Source of the DNA: a virus
Reading direction: 5' to 3' (one strand)
DNA: 39,899 nucleotides
Virus record (IMG/VR): IMGVR_UViG_3300044695_003256
Span: 1-39,899 of that record
A program made the position numbers and the translations under genes. Shown here one piece after another: positions 5,135-13,006 of the stretch; position 1 is the stretch's first letter; every line of letters begins with the position of its first letter. The notes beneath the pieces were generated by a model, which made no database searches, was not told where the DNA came from, and saw nothing but the letters and a program-made list of their open reading frames with translations.

Positions 5135-5281
5135 ATGAATACAATATCAGTTACTAGCAGACTAAATGACGGCTTAGAAGTGCCGTTTATTTACGAGATA
5201 GACTCTATCCAAAAGGCTCTAGAGATTATACAAAATACAATCGAACTAGGTGCAGAAATTACGGGGGTAGAAATTAAATGA
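5135..5281 (+). CDS. Small hypothetical protein
   Basis: 48 residues: MNTISVTSRLNDGLEVPFIY, then EIDSIQKALEIIQNTIELGA. Reads as a beta strand followed by an amphipathic helix. Coupled on both sides (TAA|ATG upstream, ATGA downstream). No family recognised. Confidence 0.6.
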   Translation: MNTISVTSRLNDGLEVPFIYEIDSIQKALEIIQNTIELGAEITGVEIK

Positions 5282-5472
5282 TATCTATATACTCTAAAAC
5301 ATATTACAGAATAGAAAACACTAAATACTATCTATCTAATGCATGGGATACTACTAAGTATCATGTGTCCAATGTAGTAGACAGCATACGCTATGCACAT
5401 GACGAGACATGGCTAGCAATAGCATTAGTTACTACATGGGTAGCATGTGCCTATATTGCGAGTGTGAACTAA
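5278..5472 (+). CDS. Membrane-anchored small protein
   Basis: 64 residues. N-terminal half polar and Tyr-rich (MISIYSKTYYRIENTKYYLS); C-terminal half a transmembrane segment (TWLAIALVTTWVACAYIASV). A C-tail anchor is likely. ATGA overlap with the gene upstream and TAATG with the one downstream. Confidence 0.65.
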   Translation: MISIYSKTYYRIENTKYYLSNAWDTTKYHVSNVVDSIRYAHDETWLAIALVTTWVACAYIASVN

Positions 5473-5564
5473 TGAACCCATTAGGTATAGCGTTTATTAT
5501 TCTTGCAATAGTTGTGCCAGTACTGATACACTTTATTAGATTAGCAGAGGAGATAGCAAGATGA
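5472..5564 (+). CDS. Tiny membrane peptide
   Basis: 30 residues: MNPLGIAFIILAIVVPVLIH then FIRLAEEIAR. One hydrophobic helix with a charged C-terminus. Overlaps both neighbours (TAATG, ATGA). Confidence 0.55.
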   Translation: MNPLGIAFIILAIVVPVLIHFIRLAEEIAR

Positions 5565-5842
5565 CATGGAATAACCTAACACGCAGAGGAAAGAACTTAG
5601 TCATTGTCCTTTACACAATACTAATGACATTACTACTAGTTATGGTTTGGCATAAGTATGATGTTGATTGTGTTGATAAGTACACAGCCGATATCCTTGC
5701 TACTCAATTCCTATATGGTGAGGGTGAAGATGTAGACAGAGCACTAACAGCAATCTATAACAATGGTGGTTGGGTAGAAGATGAGTTCACTGCTGATGTA
5801 GAGGTTATCTTCCCTTGCCTAAAGAATGAAGGACTAGTTTAA
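5561..5842 (+). CDS. Membrane-anchored hypothetical protein
   Basis: 93 residues. Basic N-terminus (MTWNNLTRRGKN), one transmembrane helix (LVIVLYTILMTLLLVMVW), then a soluble acidic domain with two cysteines (DVDCVD, IFPCLKN). Orientation probably N-in, with the domain outside the cytoplasm, where the two Cys could form a disulfide (inference). Last gene before a terminator. Confidence 0.65.
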   Translation: MTWNNLTRRGKNLVIVLYTILMTLLLVMVWHKYDVDCVDKYTADILATQFLYGEGEDVDRALTAIYNNGGWVEDEFTADVEVIFPCLKNEGLV

Positions 5843-5850
5843 GAAAATAA

Positions 5851-5902
5851 AATTAGAGAGCATCTCTAAAATAAAACGATTATGTGCTCTCTAATTATTT
5901 TT
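5851..5902 (+). terminator. Rho-independent terminator
   Basis: Perfect 12-bp stem AATTAGAGAGCA (5851-5862) with TGCTCTCTAATT (5885-5896), then ATTTTT. Ends the rightward operon 4851-5842. Confidence 0.8.
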
Positions 5903-5968
5903 GAAATCGTTTTTTAAATTACGCATCATACATCTTAGAAAAATACACAGATTTTCTTAAAATGGGTT

Positions 5969-5974
5969 TATAAT
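5969..5974 (+). promoter_or_regulatory. TATAAT -10 box opening a new transcript
   Basis: Perfect TATAAT after the terminator, with no convincing -35 at the expected distance. The predicted start at about 5981 coincides with the beginning of a structured leader. Confidence 0.45.
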
Positions 5975-5978
5975 GGAT

Positions 5979-6052
5979 CTAAGGATCTAGTAGGGGATAC
6001 GCTCCCTTAGAACCAAGACCCCCACCTCTAACGACAACGTTACGTGGGGGTT
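5979..6052 (+). ncRNA. Structured leader with two hairpins
   Basis: CTAAGG (5979-5984) can pair with CCTTAG (6006-6011). ACCCCCAC (6019-6026) pairs with GTGGGGGT (6045-6052), enclosing a smaller AACG-ACAA-CGTT hairpin. It precedes the ATG at 6074 by about 20 nt. It may be an attenuator, a terminator or a regulatory leader. No known riboswitch recognised. Confidence 0.45.
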
Positions 6053-6073
6053 ATACAAAAATCGGGGGTATTA

Positions 6074-6145
6074 ATGAATCCTCTTGATTATTTACTATTA
6101 GGAACAATGTTAGTATTTGCAATAACATTATATATTTATAGATGA
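6074..6145 (+). CDS. Tiny membrane peptide
   Basis: 23 residues: MNPLDYLLLGTMLVFAITLY then IYR. GGGGGT upstream may be the ribosome site. Its stop overlaps the next ATG (ATGATAA). N-terminal MNPL is shared with the peptide at 5472 and DYL with that at 6285. Confidence 0.45.
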   Translation: MNPLDYLLLGTMLVFAITLYIYR

Positions 6146-6288
6146 TAAAGTCTAATACTAAGAAGTGTATTTGGTGTGGGGAAATAAAAAATTTTTCAGA
6201 TTTTGATAAATATGATAAATCTACTGATGGTTATAGATCTATGTGTAAATTATGTATGAAGATATCTAAAAAATCGGGTAGAAAATGA
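6142..6288 (+). CDS. Zinc-ribbon protein of the phage endonuclease VII/HNH-associated type
   Basis: 48 residues: MIKSNTKKCIWCGEIKNFSD, FDKYDKSTDGYRSMCKLCMK, then basic tail. The pattern KxCxxCGxxKxxSxFxxxxxxxDGxRxxCKxC is a known zinc-ribbon motif found at the N-terminus of phage endonuclease VII-like and HNH proteins. Here it stands alone without the nuclease part. Coupled to both flanking membrane peptides. Confidence 0.65.
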   Translation: MIKSNTKKCIWCGEIKNFSDFDKYDKSTDGYRSMCKLCMKISKKSGRK

Positions 6289-6362
6289 TCCTTGATTATT
6301 TATTCATAAACATATGCGTAGCATCCTTTATTATATATAAAGCATTCAAACATATAAGATAA
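6285..6362 (+). CDS. Tiny membrane peptide
   Basis: 25 residues: MILDYLFINICVASFIIYKA then FKHIR. Hydrophobic helix followed by a basic tail. ATGA overlap with the gene upstream. No gene follows until 6602. Confidence 0.45.
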   Translation: MILDYLFINICVASFIIYKAFKHIR

Positions 6363-6400
6363 TCATCATATGTAGATATATTTATACCCTTTTATATTCG

Positions 6401-6568
6401 CACCCTCATATTCTATATTTATATCGGAAGATATAGGGGGATAGGGGTGTACATGTCGCGGAATTTTAAGCGGAAAGCGGTGCGGTATGTGTTGGTGGAT
6501 ACACCGCTTTCCTAGTTGCCCAATCGGATACGAAGCCGACTAGATGGATACACTAAAGTACCTGGGCA
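6401..6568 (+). ncRNA. Candidate structured RNA with possible pseudoknot
   Basis: Gene-free stretch with several stems: CACCC/GGGTG (6401-6405/6445-6449) around TATATC-GGAA-GATATA (6420-6435); a perfect 11-bp stem GGAAAGCGGTG/CACCGCTTTCC (6472-6482/6502-6512); CTAGT/ACTAG (6512-6516/6539-6543) with CGG/CCG inside; and TGCCCA (6517-6522), lying inside that hairpin, able to pair with TGGGCA (6563-6568) outside it, a pseudoknot. GGATAC occurs three times (6497, 6526, 6546). Strand uncertain. No known class recognised. Confidence 0.5.
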
Positions 6569-6601
6569 GACCGTATATCTATTATATACTAATATTAAGT
6601 A

Positions 6602-6817
6602 TTAATCAACTAATTTATTTTCAACGAGTTTTTCTCGTTCATCTATAACTTCAAATGCCCACTTAGAAACACTTTCTTCCATACCTGCAAAGTGGTGCCC
6701 ACAAAAGTACAACTCGCCCGACACGCCTGTGGCTCGAACATAGGCTTGTGCTTGGCAACGATCACACCTATCGACTGCTGTTAAATAGTATTCAACTTTT
6801 TCTTTTGTTTTGTTCAT
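6602..6817 (-). CDS. DUF7455-like zinc-binding protein
   Basis: 71 residues. The block CDRCQAQAYVRATGVSGELY followed by FCGHHF is the hallmark of DUF7455, a small family common in actinobacteria and their phages, usually with CDRC and FCGHH/FCAHH as the presumed zinc ligands. Function unknown. Lone minus-strand gene with its own strong leaderless promoter. Good evidence for an actinobacterial host. Confidence 0.85.
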   Translation of the reverse strand: MNKTKEKVEYYLTAVDRCDRCQAQAYVRATGVSGELYFCGHHFAGMEESVSKWAFEVIDEREKLVENKLVD

Positions 6818-6823
6818 ATTCTA

Positions 6824-6852
6824 ATTATAGTGGTATAAATAACAAAAGTCAA
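6824..6852 (-). promoter_or_regulatory. Consensus leaderless promoter
   Basis: Minus strand TTGACT, 17-nt spacer, TATAAT, then 6 nt to the ATG at 6817, with no Shine-Dalgarno. Near-perfect sigma70-type boxes. On the opposite strand a TATAAT at 6856-6861 precedes the ATG at 6872, so transcription is probably divergent from this 50-bp gap. Confidence 0.75.
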
Positions 6853-6871
6853 TGTTATAATTGTTATTACA

Positions 6872-7183
6872 ATGGAAATGAATATTCTTGCTACCCTCGC
6901 CGAAACCTGGCAGATGTTAACAGTTGTTGTTATCGCGTTAACCACAGGATATGCAATTGCCAGACGATTCGAAGGAATTTTTGGTAAAAATAAAAAAGGC
7001 GATACTTTAATAGAAAGACTAGAAAAAATTGAAAGACAAATATTGCCCAATGGTGGCTCATCAATGTCAGATAAAATTGATTATATTCGCCGAGACCAAA
7101 ACAAAATGAAACAACAGGTATCTGAGATCTCAGGGGAATTAAAGGTCATTAAAGACATAGTTACAGTTATAGTTGATAAATAA
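6872..7183 (+). CDS. Phage membrane protein with coiled coil (DUF2746-like)
   Basis: 103 residues. N-terminal transmembrane helix (about 10-30, TVVVIALTTGYAIARRF), then a charged helical region containing LPNGGSSMSDKIDYI and a coiled-coil tail. Actinophage membrane proteins (DUF2746-type) share a transmembrane helix followed by 'PNGGSS' and a long helix, often near lysis genes. A holin-like or spanin-like role is possible but not shown. ATGs at 6872 and 6878 are both usable. Confidence 0.6.
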   Translation: MEMNILATLAETWQMLTVVVIALTTGYAIARRFEGIFGKNKKGDTLIERLEKIERQILPNGGSSMSDKIDYIRRDQNKMKQQVSEISGELKVIKDIVTVIVDK

Positions 7184-7188
7184 TAGTT

Positions 7189-7197
7189 TGGTATAAT
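7189..7197 (+). promoter_or_regulatory. Extended -10 promoter (TGGTATAAT)
   Basis: TGG-TATAAT in the gap before 7234, without a clear -35. Same TGNTATAAT form as six other late gaps. Opens the tail-fibre operon. Confidence 0.55.
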
Positions 7198-7233
7198 GTG
7201 ATTAGATGATACTTCATCTAGGAGTGTGTCAAT

Positions 7234-7584
7234 ATGTCCTTGACCCCAGGACGAGTTAACTTTTTATGCCCGCAAGGAAGCACGTTTAATCGCCGTTTAA
7301 CTTATAAAATAGAAGATGTACCAGTAAATCTTACTGGATATTCTTCAAGACTTCAAGTAAGAGAAGCCCATTACGCTACAAGCACATTAGTATCTTTAAC
7401 TTCTGGCAGCGGCATTACCCTTGGTGGTAGTGCTGGAACTATAGATATATTAATATCAGCATCCGCAACAGCAGCACTAAGTGCTGGAAACTTTGTTTAC
7501 GACCTAGAAGTACAAGCAGCAAATGGAACAGTTGACAGACTTGTTGAAGGATCTTTTATAGTTAGCCCAGAGGTAACCAGATAA
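7234..7584 (+). CDS. Tail-associated beta-sandwich protein (BppU-like N-domain)
   Basis: 116 residues: PQGSTFNRRLTYKIEDVPVN, then LTGYSSRLQVRE and a C-terminal YDLEV...VEGSFIVSPEVTR. This arrangement (polar start, 'D-L-T-G-Y', 'Y-D-L-E', 'G-x-x-V-x-P-E-V-T-R') is frequent in small phage tail and baseplate proteins placed just before fibres. Paralogous in layout to 24379-24732. Stop overlaps the next ATG. Confidence 0.65.
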   Translation: MSLTPGRVNFLCPQGSTFNRRLTYKIEDVPVNLTGYSSRLQVREAHYATSTLVSLTSGSGITLGGSAGTIDILISASATAALSAGNFVYDLEVQAANGTVDRLVEGSFIVSPEVTR

Positions 7585-7934
7585 TGGCTGACGGAAATGT
7601 AACTATCGAAGTAATAGAAAACCCAATTGAATTAGCAATTACTGAATCTAACATAGATGTAATAGTAAATGAAACTTTAGTAGAAGTAAGTATCGGAACA
7701 TCTGGTCCACAAGGTCCATCAGGTCAAATAGATCCTACAGCGTTGGGATATGCTCATACACAAAACATTGCTTCAGATACATGGAACATAACACACGGTT
7801 TGGGTTTTGTACCCAATATAACAGTAGTTGATTCTGGAGGAACAGTTGTTGAGGGGTCATATAACTATCCAAATGCAAATACTGTAGTACTATCTTTTTC
7901 GAGTGCGTTCTCGGGGAAGGCTTATTTATCATAA
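7584..7934 (+). CDS. Short tail fibre protein with collagen-like stub
   Basis: 116 residues. Acidic beta N-terminus (repeated 'I-x-V-x-x-x'), a short Gly-X-Y stretch (GPQGPSGQ, about 55-62), then a C-terminal domain (WNITHGLGFVPNITVVDSGG) typical of phage fibre tips. Same architecture as the longer collagen-like fibre at 24735, which likewise follows a beta-sandwich gene. TAATG coupling. Confidence 0.7.
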   Translation: MADGNVTIEVIENPIELAITESNIDVIVNETLVEVSIGTSGPQGPSGQIDPTALGYAHTQNIASDTWNITHGLGFVPNITVVDSGGTVVEGSYNYPNANTVVLSFSSAFSGKAYLS

Positions 7935-7967
7935 TGCGAAAAAATAAAGAAATAAAAGGAGAAACAA

Positions 7968-9395
7968 ATGGCTAGAAAATTTTTAACGCCAATTGATCTG
8001 AATAAGTTAGAACTGCAAAATGCACGAATTCAAAACTTAGCCTCAGATCCTGCTAGTCCAGTCGCTGGTCAAATTTATTATAATACTGCGGATTCGCAAC
8101 TAAAGTATTACAATGGTGGAGCATCAGCCTGGCAAGTTATTGGTCAAACAGTAGAACAACTACAAGACGCAGTAAATGATTTATTAGTAGCAGGAACAGC
8201 AATATCATTAAATTATAATGATGAGGCTGGAACTTTAACAATTGCAAATACTGGAGTAACAAGTGTTTTAGGAACCGCAAACGAAGTTGAAGTATCTGCA
8301 TCAGCAGGTGCTGTAACAATTAGTTTACCATCAACTATCAATGCTGATACAACAGGAAATGCTAACACAGCAACTACTTTAGCAACCGCTCGAACAATTA
8401 GTTTAGGTGGAGACTTAAGTGGTAGTGCATCATTTAATGGTTCACAAGATATTACAATTAATGCAACAGTTGGAGCAAACTCTGTAGCATTAGGAACCGA
8501 TACAACTGGTGACTATGTTGCTGGAGCAACCGCTGGTACAGGAATTAGCGTTTCTGGAAGTGGTGGAGAAGGATCTTCTCTAACAATTTCTAACACTGGT
8601 GTAACAAGTCTATCTGGAACAGCAAATGAAGTTACAGTATCAGCATCCGCTGGTGCAGTAACAATTGGACTACCAGACGATGTAACAATCGGTGGCAGCC
8701 TTGTTGTAACTGGTGACTTAACAGTTTCTGGAAGCACAACCTACCTAAATACAGCAACACTACAAGTAGAAGATAATAAAGTTGTACTAAATAGCAATGC
8801 TACTGGTGCACCTACTACAGATGCTGGTATTGAAATAGAACGTGGAGACGCTCCAAATGCAGAACTTTTCTGGGATGAATCAGAAAAGAAATGGACATCT
8901 AATAACGGTAGTGCATCATATGCACTCTCATTAGAAGGACACACACATTCTGCTTCTGTTATAACTGATTTTAATTCTTCAGTAAAAAGTACAGTAAATT
9001 CATTTATGCTTGATAGCGAAACAATTGATTTTGTATATCAAGATAATGGACCTGGACAAGAAGAATTACGTGCAAATGTAATTCTTTCTGGTGCTGCCTC
9101 TGCATCTTTCTTAACAACAACCAATGGTTTAAGTGTAGATAAGGTATCACTAGAAGCAGCATTAGTAACAGATGGCTTCACAAGAAAAGCATCTGCTAAT
9201 GTTGGAAACGGATCTGCAACAACATTTGCAATTACACATAATCTTAACTCAAGAGATGCTGTAGTAAACGTTTATGACAACTCAACATATGAAACAGTTG
9301 AAGTTGACGTAGTTAGAACAGACGCAAATAACGTAACAGTTACATTTGGTATTGTTCCAACTAACAATGCATATCGCGTTGTAATAATAGCGTAA
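7968..9395 (+). CDS. Tail fibre protein
   Basis: 475 residues. N-terminus MARKFLTPIDLNKLELQNAR with 'ASDPASPVAGQIYYNTADSQ', a known fibre-attachment pattern. The middle has two similar blocks ('TANEVEVSASAGAVTISLP' and 'TANEVTVSASAGAVTIGLP') and a beta-solenoid-like 'GGSLVVTGDLTVSGS', then 'GIEIERGDAPNAELFWDESE'. The C-terminus (ITHNLNSRDAVVNVYDNSTY...) is a tip domain. Good Shine-Dalgarno (AAAGGAG). Probably trimeric and surface exposed. Confidence 0.85.
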   Translation: MARKFLTPIDLNKLELQNARIQNLASDPASPVAGQIYYNTADSQLKYYNGGASAWQVIGQTVEQLQDAVNDLLVAGTAISLNYNDEAGTLTIANTGVTSVLGTANEVEVSASAGAVTISLPSTINADTTGNANTATTLATARTISLGGDLSGSASFNGSQDITINATVGANSVALGTDTTGDYVAGATAGTGISVSGSGGEGSSLTISNTGVTSLSGTANEVTVSASAGAVTIGLPDDVTIGGSLVVTGDLTVSGSTTYLNTATLQVEDNKVVLNSNATGAPTTDAGIEIERGDAPNAELFWDESEKKWTSNNGSASYALSLEGHTHSASVITDFNSSVKSTVNSFMLDSETIDFVYQDNGPGQEELRANVILSGAASASFLTTTNGLSVDKVSLEAALVTDGFTRKASANVGNGSATTFAITHNLNSRDAVVNVYDNSTYETVEVDVVRTDANNVTVTFGIVPTNNAYRVVIIA

Positions 9396-9407
9396 TAATA
9401 AAAAGTG

Positions 9408-9431
9408 GGGGGCAGAATAAAATCTGCCTCC
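9408..9431 (+). terminator. Hairpin between the two fibre genes, terminator-like
   Basis: GGCAGA (9411-9416) with TCTGCC (9423-9428) extended by three more pairs including a wobble. The following TTAC is a poor T tract, so it may act as a weak terminator or an mRNA-stability hairpin. Confidence 0.4.
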
Positions 9432-9447
9432 TTACAAAAGGATTGAT

Positions 9448-11493
9448 ATGGCAAAAAAGTTTTTAACACCGTTAGGTTTAGTAGGTTTAGCCTCGGATCC
9501 AGCAACTGGGTCAGAGGGTCAACTATATTTTAATACTACCGATGATGTTGTAAAAGTTTATTCTAATGGTGCTTGGGCTGAGTTAAGTGGCGGTGGATCT
9601 GGATCAGTTAGCATTGATTATTCTATAGTATCAAGTGCATCTGCATATGCTTTATCAGAAGCAAATTATTATACAGATACAGAAGTATCATCATTAAATA
9701 TATTTTCAAGTATAACTACAAACCCTTCTACCGAAACTATTTCTGCAGATAGTAACTCTGATACTTTAACTTTTATTGCTGGTGAAAATATAACTATATC
9801 AGCATCAGGTACAACAGATAGTATTACTATTAATTCAACAGGTAATTATACTAATGTTAATTCTATTTCTACCCCCGATTATATACAATTTGATACTACT
9901 GCAAATACAAATCCAGTTACTGGATTAATGGGATGGGACTCAGCAGAAGGAACTTTAAACTTAGGTTTATCTTCAGGAAAACATATACACCTTGGAGAAG
10001 AGTCAGTTTTTAGAGTCAGAAACTCAACTGGTTCTACAATAGGAAAAGGAACTGCACTTTATGCATCTGGTGTTGAGTCAAGTGGAAGAATACAAGTTAC
10101 TCCATATGTTGCAGATGGATCAGTTAGAGAAGTTAGATTTATGGGTCTTGCCACAGAATCGATATCAAGTGGGGTAAATGGTTTTGTACAGCATTTTGGA
10201 TACGTAAGAGATTTAGATACAAGAGGAACTTCATCAACATCAATAAGTGTTGGAGATGAAAACTGGTCTGCTGGAGACATACTTTATGTTCATCCAACAG
10301 TTCCTGGTAAATTAACAAATGTAAAACCACAACATGAAATAGTTGTTGCAATAATTATAATAAGACACCAAACAACAGGAATTTTGTTTGTAAGACCATC
10401 AAGTAGTGGGCATTTAGAAGATATTCATGACATATCTATATCTAGTCCTCAAGACAATGATATTTTACTTTATAACAATTCTTCTAGTGTATGGCAAAAT
10501 GAAAGTTTACAAACTTATTTAAATTCCGCCTCTGTTTCTGCTTATAACGCAGCAAGCGGGTATACAGATTCTCAAATAAATGCTTTAACTACTTCTAATA
10601 TAGAAGAAGGAACTAATTTATACTTTACAAACCAAAGAGCAATAAATGCAGCAAGTGCTACATATTTACCATTAAGCGGTGGAAGTGTTATAGGTGGATT
10701 AACAATAAGTGGAAATCTATACGTTGCAGGGTCTGCAACATATATAGATGCAACAAATCTTAATGTTACAGACTCAGTTATTAACTTATCAACTCAGCAA
10801 CAACAAGAAGATGTTTTAGATCAAGGATTTACAGCATCTTATGGACAAACTGGAGATACAGAACAAACTCATAAACATAGAGGTTTGGTATATGATAAAA
10901 GTGATAACAAATGGAAACTTTTTTCTAATGTATCAGCAAGTTCTATATCTACAACAATAGATTTTACCAACGCACAATATGAAACAATTAAAGCAGGAAC
11001 TTTTGAAGGAAATATTGATAACTCTAATGTTATAGGATTGTCTGCTACCTACCTTACACAAACAGACGCTTCAAACACCTATTTAACCCAATCAGCAGGA
11101 TTAACTGCAGCATCTGCTAGTTCAACTTACCTAAGTCAATCTGGGGCATCATCTCTTTATTTAACACAGTCATCAGCATCTAGTTCTTACGTACCACAAA
11201 ATGCTACTGGTAATGAATATATTCAAGATCAAGCAGCAGCATTATTTAACCATGCATCACATGTAAATGCTTCAGCAACATATGACGATGCAAATAATAT
11301 AGTTATCATTACTGCAAATGCAGGAGGTGGTGGAGGTGGAGGATACTCCACTATTGAAGATAATGATATTGCTGAAACCCAAAGAACAACGTTAAACCTT
11401 GTAGGTTTTAATGTTGAAGATAATGCTGGGGCAACCCAGACTGACGTAACAAACGTATATGGATTAATATATGCAGTAAGTACGTTTAAATAG
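9448..11493 (+). CDS. Long tail fibre protein
   Basis: 681 residues. N-terminus MAKKFLTPLGLVGLASDPAT is paralogous to the fibre at 7968. The middle includes 'FRVRNSTGSTIGKGTALYAS', a fibre domain seen in many phages, then 'VIGGLTISGNLYVAGSATYI' and Ser/Ala-rich coiled repeats ('TYLTQ...SASS'). The block NATGNEYIQDQ near the C-terminus recurs in 17642-18565. Glycine run GGGGGG near residue 627. AAAAGGATT before the ATG. Confidence 0.85.
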   Translation: MAKKFLTPLGLVGLASDPATGSEGQLYFNTTDDVVKVYSNGAWAELSGGGSGSVSIDYSIVSSASAYALSEANYYTDTEVSSLNIFSSITTNPSTETISADSNSDTLTFIAGENITISASGTTDSITINSTGNYTNVNSISTPDYIQFDTTANTNPVTGLMGWDSAEGTLNLGLSSGKHIHLGEESVFRVRNSTGSTIGKGTALYASGVESSGRIQVTPYVADGSVREVRFMGLATESISSGVNGFVQHFGYVRDLDTRGTSSTSISVGDENWSAGDILYVHPTVPGKLTNVKPQHEIVVAIIIIRHQTTGILFVRPSSSGHLEDIHDISISSPQDNDILLYNNSSSVWQNESLQTYLNSASVSAYNAASGYTDSQINALTTSNIEEGTNLYFTNQRAINAASATYLPLSGGSVIGGLTISGNLYVAGSATYIDATNLNVTDSVINLSTQQQQEDVLDQGFTASYGQTGDTEQTHKHRGLVYDKSDNKWKLFSNVSASSISTTIDFTNAQYETIKAGTFEGNIDNSNVIGLSATYLTQTDASNTYLTQSAGLTAASASSTYLSQSGASSLYLTQSSASSSYVPQNATGNEYIQDQAAALFNHASHVNASATYDDANNIVIITANAGGGGGGGYSTIEDNDIAETQRTTLNLVGFNVEDNAGATQTDVTNVYGLIYAVSTFK

Positions 11494-11497
11494 TACA

Positions 11498-11506
11498 TGG
11501 TATAAT
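11498..11506 (+). promoter_or_regulatory. Extended -10 promoter (TGGTATAAT)
   Basis: TGG-TATAAT directly after the long-fibre stop, then AAAAAGGAGATT as ribosome site for 11524. No clear -35. Confidence 0.5.
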
Positions 11507-11523
11507 TTAAAAAGGAGATTATA

Positions 11524-11904
11524 ATGGCAACTACCCCAAATTTTGCATCAACAGTAAGATATAGTGGTGTATCAATATCAACAGCAGACACCTCTCGCAC
11601 TGCACCAACTAACGTTGGCACAGTTTTTACAGCAGGATCCTCTGGATCTAGAATTGATGAAGTAACAATTACAGCAGCAGGAACATCTACTTCAAACGTA
11701 GTTAGATTATTTATTTACACAGGCTCTACTTATTATTTATTACAAGAAATCTTAGCCATCGCAACTACTGCTGGAGCATCTACTCCTTCATATACAACAA
11801 CAATAGCATTTAACAATTTTGTTTTACCTTCTGGATACTCTCTACGTGCAACTACTCATGCATCAGAAACATATCATGTATCTGCATTTGGTGGAGACTT
11901 CTAG
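11524..11904 (+). CDS. Small beta-rich virion protein
   Basis: 126 residues: MATTPNFASTVRYSGVSIST, then 'GSSGSRIDEVTITAAGTSTS' and a long beta-rich domain ending HASETYHVSAFGGDF. This 'I-D-x-V-x-I-x-A-x-G-T-S/T-x-x-x-V-V-R-L-F-I' layout is common in small phage proteins near fibres, possibly a fibre head or decoration. Strong Shine-Dalgarno AAGGAG. Function unproven. Confidence 0.65.
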   Translation: MATTPNFASTVRYSGVSISTADTSRTAPTNVGTVFTAGSSGSRIDEVTITAAGTSTSNVVRLFIYTGSTYYLLQEILAIATTAGASTPSYTTTIAFNNFVLPSGYSLRATTHASETYHVSAFGGDF

Positions 11905-11917
11905 GGGGTAGTTCTAA

Positions 11918-13006
11918 TTGAACAAAGGAACCCTTAAAGGTACCAAATTTGACGGTATTTCAACATCGTCTGAAATAAATTCAGAACCTAATGATATTAA
12001 TGATTTTGATGAAATTAGATATACACTTGAAGGATTTCCAGTTGATAATAGATATAAAACATTAGATGGTATTAATATTGTTAATAGAATTTCTTACTAC
12101 GATGCAGCAATTTGGACAACACAAACCTCAAACTTTGGGGGAAGTGGTGTTTTTTCCGTTGCATATGGAAATAACCTGTGGGTTGCAGGTGGCGGTGGTG
12201 GACAAATAAGAACTTCAACAGATGCAATAACCTGGACAACACAAACCTCAAACTTTGGGACAAGTACTATTAACTCCGTTGCCTATGGAAATGATTTGTG
12301 GGTTGCTGTTGGTAATTCTGGGGCATTAAGAACTTCAACAGATGCCATAACCTGGACAACCCGAACCTCAAACTTTGGGACAACTCAGATTAACTCCGTT
12401 GCCTATGGAAATAACCTATGGGTTGCAGGTGGTGAGAGTTTGCAAATAAGAACTTCAACAGATGCAATAACCTGGACAACACAAACCTCAAACTTTTTGG
12501 GATCAGGTGGCGTTAACTCCGTTGCCTATGGAGATAATTTGTGGGTTGCTGTTGGTGATTCTGGACAATTAAGAACTTCAACAGATGCAATAACCTGGAC
12601 AAGTAGATCTTCAGGTTTTAATTCAGGAAATGTTAATATTTTATCCGTTGCCTATGGAGATAATTTGTGGGTTGCTGTTGGTAATGTTCCGAATTTATCA
12701 ACTTCAACAGATGCAATAACTTGGACAACACAAAGGTCAAACTTTACAACTGATATTAACTCCGTTGCCTATGGAAATAACCTGTGGGTTGCAGGTGCTT
12801 CAAATGGGGGATTAAGAACTTCAACAGATGCAATAACCTGGACAACCCAAACCTCAAACTTTGGGCAAACAAGTATTAACTCCGTTGCCTATGGAAATGA
12901 TTTGTGGGTTGCTGTTGGTAATTTTGGACAATTAAGAACTTCAACCGTTAAAAGAGCGGCACCACCATTTATATTTAATAATATTGTTAGAGGTTTTACA
13001 AAATGA
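11918..13006 (+). CDS. Seven-bladed beta-propeller tail protein, copy 1
   Basis: 362 residues. TTG start at 11918 chosen because its product (MNKGTLKGTKFD) aligns with MNKSNLSGTN and MNNGNFKGTK of the two paralogues, with GGGGGT upstream. After a 60-residue leader come seven repeats of about 40 residues of the form WTTQTSNFG...INSVAYGNNLWVAGG...LRTSTDAIT, then a short tail. Seven repeats suit a seven-bladed propeller, perhaps glycan binding (inference). First of three tandem copies; ATGA overlap with the second. Confidence 0.8.
   Translation: MNKGTLKGTKFDGISTSSEINSEPNDINDFDEIRYTLEGFPVDNRYKTLDGINIVNRISYYDAAIWTTQTSNFGGSGVFSVAYGNNLWVAGGGGGQIRTSTDAITWTTQTSNFGTSTINSVAYGNDLWVAVGNSGALRTSTDAITWTTRTSNFGTTQINSVAYGNNLWVAGGESLQIRTSTDAITWTTQTSNFLGSGGVNSVAYGDNLWVAVGDSGQLRTSTDAITWTSRSSGFNSGNVNILSVAYGDNLWVAVGNVPNLSTSTDAITWTTQRSNFTTDINSVAYGNNLWVAGASNGGLRTSTDAITWTTQTSNFGQTSINSVAYGNDLWVAVGNFGQLRTSTVKRAAPPFIFNNIVRGFTK

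Noticed and set aside
6401-6568. tRNA or tmRNA in the structured stretch
   Set aside because: No T-arm GTTCGAA-type loop, no anticodon arm and no CCA-end acceptor stem could be drawn.
6748-7050. Extra frames over the 6602/6872 divergent gap
   Set aside because: They overlap well-supported genes and promoters in other frames; composition is biased by reading across TATAAT boxes.
11229-11621. 130-residue minus-strand frame
   Set aside because: Antisense of a fibre and a small virion gene; Val/Pro-rich shadow of Ala/Thr codons.
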